Origin: CAWEYO01 sp963813315
GTDB lineage: Bacteria > Pseudomonadota > Alphaproteobacteria > Rhizobiales > Rhizobiaceae
Direction of reading: 5' to 3'
DNA length: 64,000 nucleotides
Assembly (NCBI GenBank): GCA_963813315.1
Contig: CAWEYO010000001.1
Span: 1-64,000 of the forward strand
The first letter of the stretch is position 1. The number at the start of each line of letters is the position of its first letter. Shown here in pieces: positions 47,918 through 55,402 of this stretch. The position numbers were made by a program, and so were the translations under genes. The notes under the pieces are model-generated. The model was given only the letters and a program-made list of their open reading frames with translations, was not told where the DNA came from and made no database searches.

Positions 47918-48642
47918 TGGGCATCCGCCGCCGCGTAGCCAGCATATTCGGCATTCGCGTGATGGCTGTGATGGGCATCGTAGGTGACGATACCGCGCCA
48001 GATCGTGATCAAACCCAGCGCGAGAATGCAGCTGCCGGCAAGCCATACTCCTCGCTGCCGCCACACCGGCGCCAGGACACGCCCTAGTCCGCCCATCATC
48101 AGCATCGCCGGAAACGTTCCGAGGCCAAAAGCCAGCATGACCAGAAAACCGGAAAGCGGAGCGGCCGTGCTCCCCGCTTGAGCGGCGAATGCATAGACAA
48201 GAGGGCAAGGCAGGAAGCCGTTGAACACACCAAGCGCGACCGGAGCCGCCCGGCTCCGGGTCGCAAGCAAACTGCGCAAGGACATGGCAAGCGTGCTCCC
48301 GCCAAAACCCATGGCGGCACGCCGGAAGCCGTGGAACAGGCCGAAGAACTGCAACGCCATGGCGATCATGAGCAACCCGGCGACAATGGCGAGGACCCGC
48401 TGTGCCGTGTCGAGCAGTACGCCGGGCGAATTTGACACGGCATGGCCCAGCGCGCCGGCCAATGCGCCGAGAAAGCAGTAGGTTGTCAGGCGACCGAGAT
48501 TGTAAAGAAGGTGGCGTCCGGCGGTCGCGACGCCTCCGCGCGGATCGTGACCGAGGGCGCATGCAAAGCCCCCGCACATGCCGATGCAATGAAAGCTGCC
48601 AAGGAACCCGGCAGCGAAGATCACCAAGTAGTAGGCCGTCAT
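47914..48642 (-). CDS. Sulfite exporter TauE/SafE-like membrane protein
   Basis: The product has 242 residues with about six membrane segments. The start AAGFLGSFHCIGMCGGFACAL carries HCIGMCGG, the Cys/His motif of the SafE-like/CcoX-CcoH-associated family often found beside CcoI. GVFNGFLPCPLVYAF holds a second conserved Cys-Pro. A His-rich tail (DAHHSHHANAEY) may bind metal. Overlap with fixI indicates one operon, so a role in copper delivery or oxidase assembly is likely. Sulfite export is only the family label. Confidence 0.8.
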   Translation of the reverse strand: MTAYYLVIFAAGFLGSFHCIGMCGGFACALGHDPRGGVATAGRHLLYNLGRLTTYCFLGALAGALGHAVSNSPGVLLDTAQRVLAIVAGLLMIAMALQFFGLFHGFRRAAMGFGGSTLAMSLRSLLATRSRAAPVALGVFNGFLPCPLVYAFAAQAGSTAAPLSGFLVMLAFGLGTFPAMLMMGGLGRVLAPVWRQRGVWLAGSCILALGLITIWRGIVTYDAHHSHHANAEYAGYAAADAQ

Positions 48643-48676
48643 CTGCGAACGATCCTATGGTGGCTGCTCGGCCCTG

Positions 48677-48799
48677 CTACCGCCAGATGAGCCAGGCAAC
48701 CCACACGAAAAATCCAATGTGCACGACCGCGCCGCCGACAAAGGCGATCACTTGGAAAACGCTCGCATCTGCAAAGGAAAAGGCGGTTTCGGGAAGCAT
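48677..48799 (-). CDS. 40-residue membrane protein between oxidase and copper genes
   Basis: From ATG 48799 the frame reads MLPETAFSFADASVFQVIAF and continues VGGAVVHIGFFVWVAWLIWR, one clear membrane helix with a Trp-rich end. GGAGGAAT lies about six bases before the ATG, an excellent ribosome site. It sits 14 bases after the next small gene and 34 bases before the SafE-like gene. Function is unknown; position suggests a small oxidase subunit or assembly factor. Confidence 0.65.
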   Translation of the reverse strand: MLPETAFSFADASVFQVIAFVGGAVVHIGFFVWVAWLIWR

Positions 48800-48813
48800 G
48801 CGATTCCTCCGGA

Positions 48814-48909
48814 TCAGAAAGCGGCAAGCAAGATGTTCGAGGTAAGCGCCGAGACCAGCATGACGAGGTTCAAGACCGCGGCTACCAGTAAGATTCTAGC
48901 TGCCAACAT
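48814..48909 (-). CDS. 31-residue hydrophobic small protein
   Basis: From ATG 48909 it reads MLAARILLVAAVLNLVMLVS then ALTSNILLAAF, almost wholly one membrane helix. GGGAG lies seven bases upstream. It forms a pair with the 40-residue protein downstream. Single-helix proteins of this size, such as CcoM or CcoQ-like peptides, occur in cbb3 oxidases, but no specific family is recognised here. Confidence 0.55.
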   Translation of the reverse strand: MLAARILLVAAVLNLVMLVSALTSNILLAAF

Positions 48910-48936
48910 TTCACACTCCCATTGACCCCGGCTGGA

Positions 48937-49085
48937 CTAGGGTGTGTTGAGATTCAGGTCAGGCCGAGCCGAAAATGGCGGTTTTCGAGAACCGGCCCGC
49001 AGCGTACGTTTGGGTACGTGAGTACCGGAAGCGGATAACACTGCCATTTGCGGGCCGGCATAACCTGAATACCATTACACCCTAG
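48937..49085. repeat. 149-base element with long inverted ends, family C
   Basis: The ends CTAGGGTGT and ACACCCTAG are exact complements. The homology continues inward over about 45 bases (ATTCAGGT, GCCGG, CCG, AAATGGC). Related left ends start at 37437, 62607 and about 62953, and a right end lies at about 57650-57733. It separates the oxidase genes from the small-protein/copper genes, and its edge supplies the stop codon of the CcoP-anchor-like gene. Confidence 0.8.
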
Positions 49086-49285
49086 CCGATCCGTCCGGGT
49101 CCGACCCCGCCCCAGTAATGGTAAGCGTAGTAAAGTCCCCAGACGAACATGATCCCATAGACAACCAAAAGCCAGATCGGCAGGTAACCGTGGCGTGCTT
49201 GCAGATGACCACCGCCATAGTCTTCCAGATCGTCAATATGCGAGTGTTCACTCGTCTTGTTCGGCGTGGGTTCGCTTGTCGTCAC
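49082..49285 (-). CDS. CcoP N-terminal anchor-like protein without haem domain
   Basis: The 67-residue protein starts at GTG 49285, where GGGAG lies seven bases upstream, inside the end of the preceding gene. It has a polar start with SHIDDLEDYGGGH, then LPIWLLVVYGIMFVWGLYYA and YHYWGG, one membrane helix. The acidic DGIxEYD-like stretch followed by LPxWW-type helix is the layout of the membrane anchor of CcoP. The dihaem part that normally follows is instead fused to CcoO at 49469. Its stop lies in repeat family C. The resemblance is by eye and short. Confidence 0.65.
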   Translation of the reverse strand: MTTSEPTPNKTSEHSHIDDLEDYGGGHLQARHGYLPIWLLVVYGIMFVWGLYYAYHYWGGVGPGRIG

Positions 49286-49433
49286 TTTCTATCTCCCTTT
49301 CGCAGAACCTGCGGGATGCCTCGTCAGCGCCGTGGAACGCACCGGACAGAACGGCCCAGACAAAAACGCAAAGCGCCCCAAGGCTCATCAGCATCGCGCT
49401 CGCATAGGGTCCGGTAATCTCAAAACCTTCCAT
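49248..49433 (-). CDS. Small single-helix cbb3-associated protein, CcoS/CcoQ-like
   Basis: The 61-residue protein starts at ATG 49433, 36 bases after the CcoO-type gene. MEGFEITGPYASAMLMSLGA precedes LCVFVWAVLSGAFHGADEAS, a helix followed by the WAVxSGxFxxxD pattern seen in CcoS. The tail is charged. CcoS is needed to insert cofactors into CcoN, and CcoQ stabilises the complex; I favour CcoS from the post-helix motif. It overlaps the following gene by 38 bases in another frame. Confidence 0.6.
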   Translation of the reverse strand: MEGFEITGPYASAMLMSLGALCVFVWAVLSGAFHGADEASRRFCEREIESDDKRTHAEQDE

Positions 49434-49468
49434 GGCTCATGTCCTTCGAACGAAGTCCTTTGCGCGGA

Positions 49469-51107
49469 TCAAGAACCTCCGCCGCCTTTCGCCGCCGGGG
49501 CGGCGCTGCCTGGAACATACGCTGTCGCCGGAGTGGGCGCCTGAAGCGCAAGATCGTTGAGTGCAGCGCGCTCCGCCTCCCCGATTGCCAGCGGTTCGCG
49601 CGTCAGCGGATCCTTGTAGGCGGAAAGAGAAAGAACGTAATAGGAAAGCGCCCACCGGTCCTCCTCGGGCAACGCATCCCTGTAGGATGGCATGGGCGTG
49701 CCGCTCAGCCCGGTTGTCATGGTGCGGAAGATATCCTCGACCGCCGGTCCCGACTTGAACTGTCCGCTGGTAAGATCGGCCGGGACGATGGCGAAGCCGA
49801 GGTCGTCCTTTAGACCGGCAGCCTTCTCTCCATCGCCCTTTCCGCCCTGGCCATGGCATTCCCAGCATTTCGCGACCTGCCAGACTTCCTTGCCGCGATC
49901 GAGGATCTGCTGGGATGGAGCCGGCGGGGTTCCGATATAAAGGGGCGCGCCGGGCGGCTCCTCGACAAAAAATGCATAGGGCTGGGCCGGATCGGACCGG
50001 TCCACTGCCAGAACATACTTGATGTACTGGATCACCGCGAGGCGGTCATTGAGGGGCAGGTCATACCAGGCCGGCATCCCAGTTCCGCGCACGCCCCGCG
50101 TAATCGTGCGGAGCAGATCGCCATCGGTCGGCAAAGGCTCCTTGGTCAGCCTGAACTTGAATACGGCGGCATTGAAGTCGCGCGGACGCTGGTTGAAAAG
50201 GAAGGTTGCGGCCGGCCCGTTTCCGTCGCCGGTCTTGCCGTGGCAGCCAAGGCAACGCCGCTCATAGACCTCCTGGCCGTGCTGGATCCATTCCTCCGAG
50301 CGCGGAAGTGTGGCATCCATGACTTCGAGCTGCTGAGGCTCGAACAAATCGCGCCATTTCCCACGGTTCATGCCGAGTTTCTGAACATAGGCGACGAGTG
50401 CTTCCAGGTCCTCCGTCTCGGCGGCGATCTGGATGCTTTCGAGCTTGAACTCTTCGTTCGGCAACTGAATGACAGGCGCCTTGTCGCGCGCTCTCCTGGG
50501 CACGAACAGCAGGCCGTCCGAACTAGGCGTCAGTCTGATCTGTTGCTTGCTGGCGAAATCAAAAAGCGCTTCCGTCCTCGGCGTCTTTTGCAAGGTGCGG
50601 CCGCCGGCTCCATCGTCAACGATGCCCACACGCTCTTGCGGAGTGTCGAACAGGCCGCGATAGGGCGCCATCACCGAATCCGGTGACAACATTCGCGGGT
50701 CCCAAAAATGAGCGTAGTGCCATTCGTCGCTGTACTTCAGGCCGACGCGCAACAGATCCGGGCCGATGCGCCGTGTGCCGAACAGGTGCGGCACGTCGTA
50801 GGCAAACTCGCCCGAACTCGGCCACCGGACCCCAACGGCGCGTTTCGCCGGTTACCGGGCGAACGAATTGTGAATGGCAGTACCAACAGCCTTCGCGCAG
50901 ATAGACAGCGCGACCGCGCTGCTGCAGCGGCGAGTAGTCGGTCGCGTCAGTGATCATCCATTTCAACTGGCCGAGATCCGTACGAACGACCGAGCTGACA
51001 CGGGTGGTTCGCGCGGACGGCTCGAAGAAAGGCAGGAAGCCCTGGGTAATCAAGGCCGCGAAGAAGCAAAAAATGCCCGCGACCAGTGCAACGAAGCGGC
51101 CGCTCAT
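49469..51107 (-). CDS. CcoO fused to a dihaem CcoP-like domain (one frameshift)
   Basis: Starting at 51107 (MSGRFVALVAGIFCFFAALI, membrane anchor), the CcoO part has EGCWYCHSQFVRPVTGE at residues 72-88. After removal of one extra G near 50809 it continues EFAYDVPHLFGTRRIGPDL and YSDEWHYAHFWDPR, hallmarks of CcoO. From about residue 270 a CcoP-type dihaem module follows with CLGCHG (285) and CWECHG (414) and GLSGTPMPSY. Total is about 545 residues with three haem sites. Ordinary cbb3 has separate CcoO and CcoP. It overlaps ccoN by four bases (ATGA). The electron route would be dihaem domain to CcoO haem to CcoN. Confidence 0.82.
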
Positions 51108-52546
51108 TCCGCGGCTCCACCGACTGGAGCGGGGGCGACACCGAAGCCTTCGCGTTCCTCCGAGGGTGCAGGCCGTGTGAGTGCCGTCAGCATCAGATTG
51201 ATGACGAGGAGCGTCATCCCGATATCCATGCTGACGCCGGCTACAGTGCGTACGAACCAGTACGGCCTCATCGACAGCACCGAATCGAGCCATTCAGTGC
51301 CTGCCATCCATTGAAAGCCTTGGTTCAGGCCCCCCGCAGTCAGCACGAGCCCCATGGTGGAGATGCCGGCCGTGATCAACCAGAAGGCCCAGTTGCCCAT
51401 CCTGAACGACCAGAGCTCGCGTCCGCATGCGCGCGGCCAGACGTAGAGGAGTCCGCCCATCGCCCACACCACGAATGTGCCGAAGACAGTAAGGTGGGAA
51501 TGCGAAATGACGAAGTCGGTGAAATGGGTGGGCTGCTGAATCTGGCGCAGCGCCTCCGTCGATCCCTGAAAGCAGCCGAAGAGGTACATGATCGCGCCCA
51601 TGATCAGGAACTTCGCCGGCAGGTTTCTTCCAAAGCCGTCCCAGCGGCCCATCACCGTGCCAAAGAAGTTCACGAGCACCGTCCACACCGGAATGATCAG
51701 CAGCATCGAGGTCACGATCGCGATCGTCTCGGCCCAGTCAGCGATCGGGCTGTAGAGATAATGATGTATGCCTACGAAAGGATAGAACAGTGCGAGCGAC
51801 CAGAAGCCGACAAGTGAAAGCTTGTGGGCGTAGATCGGATTTCGCACGCTGAGCGGCAGGAAATAGTAAATCAACACATAGCCGGCCGGCGTCAACCAGA
51901 GGCCGACGATGTAGTGAATGTAGAGGCCGTGGAAGGCGGCGCTGTTGATGCCGGTGATCATGTAAGGCAGAAAAATGCCAAGCACGAGATTCATTGTCGT
52001 CCAGATGAACGCGCCGATGAGATACCAGAGCGCGACATAAAGCGGCGGCTCCAGGCGCCTCGCAATGGTGATCAGAAATTGTGCGGTCGCGACAGCGCAG
52101 ACGACGAAGATCGGAACCTTTGCGAACAGCGGGAATTCTCCCGCCTCGAGGCCGTGGTTCTCGCCGAACGGCAACGAGATCAGGGCTGCCGCTGTGGTGA
52201 TGTTCCAGAGCCAGGCGAGTGGAACCGTCCACTGCGACCATGGCACCCGCACACCGCACAGCCTGGGCACCAGATAGTAGCATTCACCTATGAAGAGCGA
52301 GGAAAACGCGCCAAAGATCACGCCATTGACGTGCACCGGACGCAACCTGCCGAACGTAGTCTCCAGATGGGTCCCGAGATAGTCGGGGAAGTTGAAGAGG
52401 CCCGAGAGGACGACACCGACCGAGGGGGCGACCAATAGCCAGAACATGCCCCAGTAAAGCCACGTTCGAACGCCTCGCCAGTCAACCAACGCATCGAGAT
52501 CAACACCAGCGAATCTGCCGCGGAGCAGTGCCCCCGTGTCTGACAC
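51104..52546 (-). CDS. ccoN: cbb3-type cytochrome oxidase subunit I (variant CcoN)
   Basis: The 480-residue, about 12-helix subunit starts at GTG 52546, with GGGGGAGG upstream; the frame extends to 52603 without such a site. Predicted ligands are present: RPVHVNGV (His72, haem b), YIHYIVG (His211, CuB), FYPFVGIHH (Tyr255 at the cross-linked Tyr position, His261-His262) and SHSHLTVFG (His349, His351). The Glu of the FEGPM motif in classical CcoN is Gln here (CFQGST, Gln327). The Tyr argues for an oxygen reductase rather than an NO reductase. It is the first of the oxidase genes, followed by the fused CcoO-P gene. Confidence 0.88.
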   Translation of the reverse strand: MSDTGALLRGRFAGVDLDALVDWRGVRTWLYWGMFWLLVAPSVGVVLSGLFNFPDYLGTHLETTFGRLRPVHVNGVIFGAFSSLFIGECYYLVPRLCGVRVPWSQWTVPLAWLWNITTAAALISLPFGENHGLEAGEFPLFAKVPIFVVCAVATAQFLITIARRLEPPLYVALWYLIGAFIWTTMNLVLGIFLPYMITGINSAAFHGLYIHYIVGLWLTPAGYVLIYYFLPLSVRNPIYAHKLSLVGFWSLALFYPFVGIHHYLYSPIADWAETIAIVTSMLLIIPVWTVLVNFFGTVMGRWDGFGRNLPAKFLIMGAIMYLFGCFQGSTEALRQIQQPTHFTDFVISHSHLTVFGTFVVWAMGGLLYVWPRACGRELWSFRMGNWAFWLITAGISTMGLVLTAGGLNQGFQWMAGTEWLDSVLSMRPYWFVRTVAGVSMDIGMTLLVINLMLTALTRPAPSEEREGFGVAPAPVGGAAE

Positions 52547-52667
52547 AATACCTCCCCCAAGCTGCGCGGCTGCCGTGCAACCGTTCCTAACCCGTCCCGG
52601 CATCGTCTCCGAAACCGGGCGCGATGCCTTTACACGCGGGCGCGGCAGAGCCCCGCCCGCGAAGGTT

Positions 52668-52775
52668 GCTAGAGCGGCGGACGCATTTTCGGAATCAGCG
52701 CTGCCGCTCTATCTCTTTGTTTGAGCATCGGATTTTTCCCGAAACCGGTTCCCACTTTCGGGTCCGATGCTCTAG
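52668..52775. repeat. Two palindromic repeats upstream of ccoN
   Basis: AGAGCGGC...GCCGCTCT (52668-52712) and GAGCATCGG...CCGATGCTC (52723-52774, family B, with CCCGAAACCGG inside) lie side by side. The second ends in CTAG and covers the stop codon of the monohaem cytochrome gene. Related copies are at 15353-15402 and near 57645. Confidence 0.7.
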
Positions 52776-53227
52776 TACTGGCCGGGCACCAGCACCGAGC
52801 CGGTGTTCGACCAATAGATGTACGCCTCCAGAGCCTTCATCGCTTCGGAATCGGATTCGATCTTCTCGCCCTGGTTCGGCTTCTCGATGCACCAGTTGAT
52901 CATGTCGCGCAGCGTTGCGAACTTGCCCACCTGCGCCTGGAACTTCGGGAACGAATGCGGATGCGTATCGGATGCCATCGGATGGCACATCGCACAGGCC
53001 CATCCGGTGGTGGACAGAGTGACGCCAAGCTGCTTCGCCGTCGCCCCGTCGCCATGGAAGAGGAGATCTCCCTTCTTGACCTCCGCCAGGAAGGCTTCCT
53101 GATATGCTTTCAGCTGCTGCGGCGTCACAGGGTCCTTGTGGGCGCTGGCTGGCAACATCAGCGCGGCCACAACTGCCCCCGCAAGGGAGCATTGCCGCAG
53201 GCAGAGGAATGTCGAATGGGTCGTCAT
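52772..53227 (-). CDS. Exported monohaem c-type cytochrome
   Basis: The 151-residue product from ATG 53227 is preceded by AGGAGG at proper distance; ATG 53233 is too close to it. A signal peptide (ending MLPASA) is followed by one haem site, GWACAMCHPMASDTHPHSFP. The end TLRDMINWCIEKPNQGEKIE and ALEAYIYWSNTGSVL resembles the C-terminal haem domain of SoxA/TsdA-type sulfur cytochromes, including the extra Cys in NWC. It could feed electrons to the neighbouring oxidase. The metallophosphoesterase gene lies 11 bases upstream. Confidence 0.75.
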   Translation of the reverse strand: MTTHSTFLCLRQCSLAGAVVAALMLPASAHKDPVTPQQLKAYQEAFLAEVKKGDLLFHGDGATAKQLGVTLSTTGWACAMCHPMASDTHPHSFPKFQAQVGKFATLRDMINWCIEKPNQGEKIESDSEAMKALEAYIYWSNTGSVLVPGQY

Positions 53228-53238
53228 GGCCATTCCTC

Positions 53239-54384
53239 CTATGGATTTGCAAACGGATACATATTGTCGGCGATGCGCGGCCGAATGACTTCGGCAATGC
53301 TCTTGTCGTGGTCAGCCTCCGACTGGACGAAGACCTCCTTGCGGCCCCACATGACGTACTCGGTTTCGACGTCGTCATTGGCGGAGACGCTCCACTTGCC
53401 CCAGCCGACGCCGTCGAAAGGATCACCGGGATCGACACGGATCATCGGTTTCGTCAGTTTCGGCACCCCTTCCGGAGCGTATGGCCACGGCCAGGATGTC
53501 GCCAGCATACCGATCGATCGCATGGTGCCGATCTCATTGTAGAGTACCTGATGCACATGGCCGTGGATGTTTGTGACCTTCGTGTACGGCTTCAGCACCT
53601 CATGCACTTCGCGCCAGTCACGCACCCAGAAGTTCCAGGGCGGATAGTATTCGTACAGGGGATTGTGGCTGAAGATAATGACCGGCTTGTCCTTGCCCCA
53701 ATCCTTCAGTGTCGCTTCCATCCAGTCGAGCTGGTCGCGACCGACACCGGCCCACGGTCCGGCGACGGTGCCGTCCAGTGCCGACATGTGGCCCATCCGC
53801 TCCTCTGGAGTCATGTTCTTGGCTGTCCAGTAGTCCGGGCCACGGCTCACGGTGTCGAGACCGATGAAGCGCACGCCTTTGAGATCGAAGGTCCAGTTGC
53901 TCTGGCCGAACAGCTCCATCCACTTCTTGCCCATGTCGAGATACCAGTCGTGCTCGCCAGGGATAAAGTGCTTCGGAATGTTGACGTCCTTCAGCAGTTC
54001 GACGCCGAGCTCAAGCTCTTCGATCTTGCCCAGTTGGGCCAGGTCGCCGCCGAATATCAGGAACTCCGCGGGCGGATCCATTGCCTGGACATCTTTCGCG
54101 GCGCGTACCGTCTTGTCGACGAAGCGCGTGTTGAGTGATTTCGGATAAAGATGCGTGTCCGAAATCCAGGCGAATTTGAATGGCGCCTCGGCGGCATTGG
54201 CAACGTCGATCGTGTTCAGCAGCGGCCACCATGAGAAGGTCTGGCCTACGGTGGCGGCACCAAACAGGAGAGACTTGTGGATGAACGTGCGCCGGGTGAT
54301 CCTCACCGAGTTGTCCGGGCGCACTCCGGGCGTCTGCAGCACCGCATGGATCTCGCGACGCAGGCGGTCAAGCTCGTCAGACAT
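53239..54384 (-). CDS. Exported metallophosphoesterase
   Basis: The 381-residue protein has an internal twin-arginine-like signal (RITRRTFIHKSLLFGAATVG, residues about 28-47). A calcineurin-like core follows: WISDTHLYP, FIFGGDLAQ-like (LIFGGDLAQL), PGEHDWYL, IIFSHNPLYEYYP and NIHGHVHQV, covering the metal ligands D-x-H, GGD, GEHD, H and GHxH. It is not SoxB: the SoxB nucleotidase C-terminus is lacking. Its place in a redox operon between a cytochrome and a cupredoxin-like protein is unusual, and the substrate is unknown. Confidence 0.8.
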   Translation of the reverse strand: MSDELDRLRREIHAVLQTPGVRPDNSVRITRRTFIHKSLLFGAATVGQTFSWWPLLNTIDVANAAEAPFKFAWISDTHLYPKSLNTRFVDKTVRAAKDVQAMDPPAEFLIFGGDLAQLGKIEELELGVELLKDVNIPKHFIPGEHDWYLDMGKKWMELFGQSNWTFDLKGVRFIGLDTVSRGPDYWTAKNMTPEERMGHMSALDGTVAGPWAGVGRDQLDWMEATLKDWGKDKPVIIFSHNPLYEYYPPWNFWVRDWREVHEVLKPYTKVTNIHGHVHQVLYNEIGTMRSIGMLATSWPWPYAPEGVPKLTKPMIRVDPGDPFDGVGWGKWSVSANDDVETEYVMWGRKEVFVQSEADHDKSIAEVIRPRIADNMYPFANP

Positions 54385-54481
54385 TGGGTATCCTCCTGGC
54401 CCATGGACCGGTCAAAAAGCCACCGATCCGAGACGAGATGGACGCAGTCTTCGGCTGCGTCAATATTTTGTTATTGCACTC

Positions 54482-55201
54482 CTACTGTTCTTTCAGTTCG
54501 ACTTCCAAAGTTGTTGGCTTTCCGCTTGCGACCGTGACCGGAGTCTCGATTGGTCCGGTGAAAGATTGCACTGCGACCAGTTTGTACTCGCCCGGCGGTA
54601 CGTCGGTGATGCTGAACTTTCCATCCGCGCCGGTAACCGCGTAGTACGGATTGTCCACCACGTAGATCCAGCCTTCCATCCAGCCATGCGCGTCGCAGTC
54701 TATGCGGACCGTACCCGCGCGAGGCAGCTCGACCGGAATGCGTTGTCCCTGGTTCGGCAATGCAAGATTAAAGGCCGTACGCTTGCCGTAGTAGCCGTGA
54801 GTGTTGTGGAGGACCGGATCGGTGTTGACCACGTCGAGCGGTCCGGCGCGTATGACTTGAACCTCTGGCTGGAAGCGGCATTTGACGTTGTCCAGTTCTG
54901 GCGCCTTTCCAGGTGCTGGCCAGTCCTTTCCCTTCGCCACTTCGACCAGATAAACGACCGCACTCTCGACGGCCTGGCCGTCGCCGACCCGTATCAACGG
55001 CTCCTCGCGCGGCTGTCCGCAAACCTCGACATCCTTGGTCGGTATGATTTGTTTGGTCGGCACGCTGCCTCGATAGACAACGGTGCCCTCGATCGTTCCG
55101 CCGCCCTCTACCGGCGCCACTTCATAGGCCAGCGCAGGGAAATTGAGCAGGGCTGTGCCGCTGATCACAAGCAGTCCGGATAAGAGAACGGGCATTCTCA
55201 T
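54482..55201 (-). CDS. Exported cupredoxin/carboxypeptidase-regulatory-like protein
   Basis: The 239-residue protein starts at 55201 with GGGAG upstream. A signal peptide is followed by GGGTIEGTVVYRGSVPTKQI. Then comes a cupredoxin-like part (VVNTDPVLHNTHGYYGKRT, RIDCDAHGWMEGWIYVVD) whose His, Cys and His/Met spacing would suit a type 1 copper site. The end GKFSITDVPPGEYKLVAVQS is a carboxypeptidase regulatory-like fold. It is the first gene of the minus-strand respiratory block and could be an electron carrier or copper chaperone. Copper binding is inference. Confidence 0.75.
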   Translation of the reverse strand: MRMPVLLSGLLVISGTALLNFPALAYEVAPVEGGGTIEGTVVYRGSVPTKQIIPTKDVEVCGQPREEPLIRVGDGQAVESAVVYLVEVAKGKDWPAPGKAPELDNVKCRFQPEVQVIRAGPLDVVNTDPVLHNTHGYYGKRTAFNLALPNQGQRIPVELPRAGTVRIDCDAHGWMEGWIYVVDNPYYAVTGADGKFSITDVPPGEYKLVAVQSFTGPIETPVTVASGKPTTLEVELKEQ

Positions 55202-55244
55202 CGCGGTGCTCCCTCCCGCCGTTTCGGGCAGTCTATCGATCATA

Positions 55245-55271
55245 TTTAGAATGAGTTTAGAATCAACTAAA
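55245..55271. promoter_or_regulatory. Direct TTTAGAAT repeats upstream of the respiratory block
   Basis: TTTAGAAT occurs at 55245 and 55256, followed by CAACTAAA, within the divergent promoter region of the cupredoxin-like gene and groEL. The half-site is the same as in the Irr-like palindromes at 42837 and 63119, so control by an Irr protein encoded nearby is possible. The full palindrome is not present. Confidence 0.45.
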
Positions 55272-55402
55272 AAAACGGGCATACTACGATCGAGGCCTCG
55301 GCAAGTGCGTCTGCAGCCCGACGCTGATCGCTCGCCGGCGGGACAATCCCGCTCGCACTGGAATTGAATCCTTCGTGTTGTCATTTCGAAGGGAGGAATG
55401 CC

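Noticed and set aside
48639..48827. 62-codon open frame on the minus strand
   Set aside because: It overlaps the better-supported 40-residue membrane protein in another frame and is rich in Arg and His without a ribosome site.
51104..52603. NO reductase instead of oxidase for the CcoN-like protein
   Set aside because: The Tyr at the position cross-linked to the CuB His in cbb3 oxidases is present (Tyr255), and the partner is CcoO-type with CWYCHSQ. An oxygen reductase is therefore favoured.
53239..54384. SoxB
   Set aside because: The metallophosphoesterase core is shared, but the SoxB nucleotidase C-terminal domain is missing and the length is far shorter.
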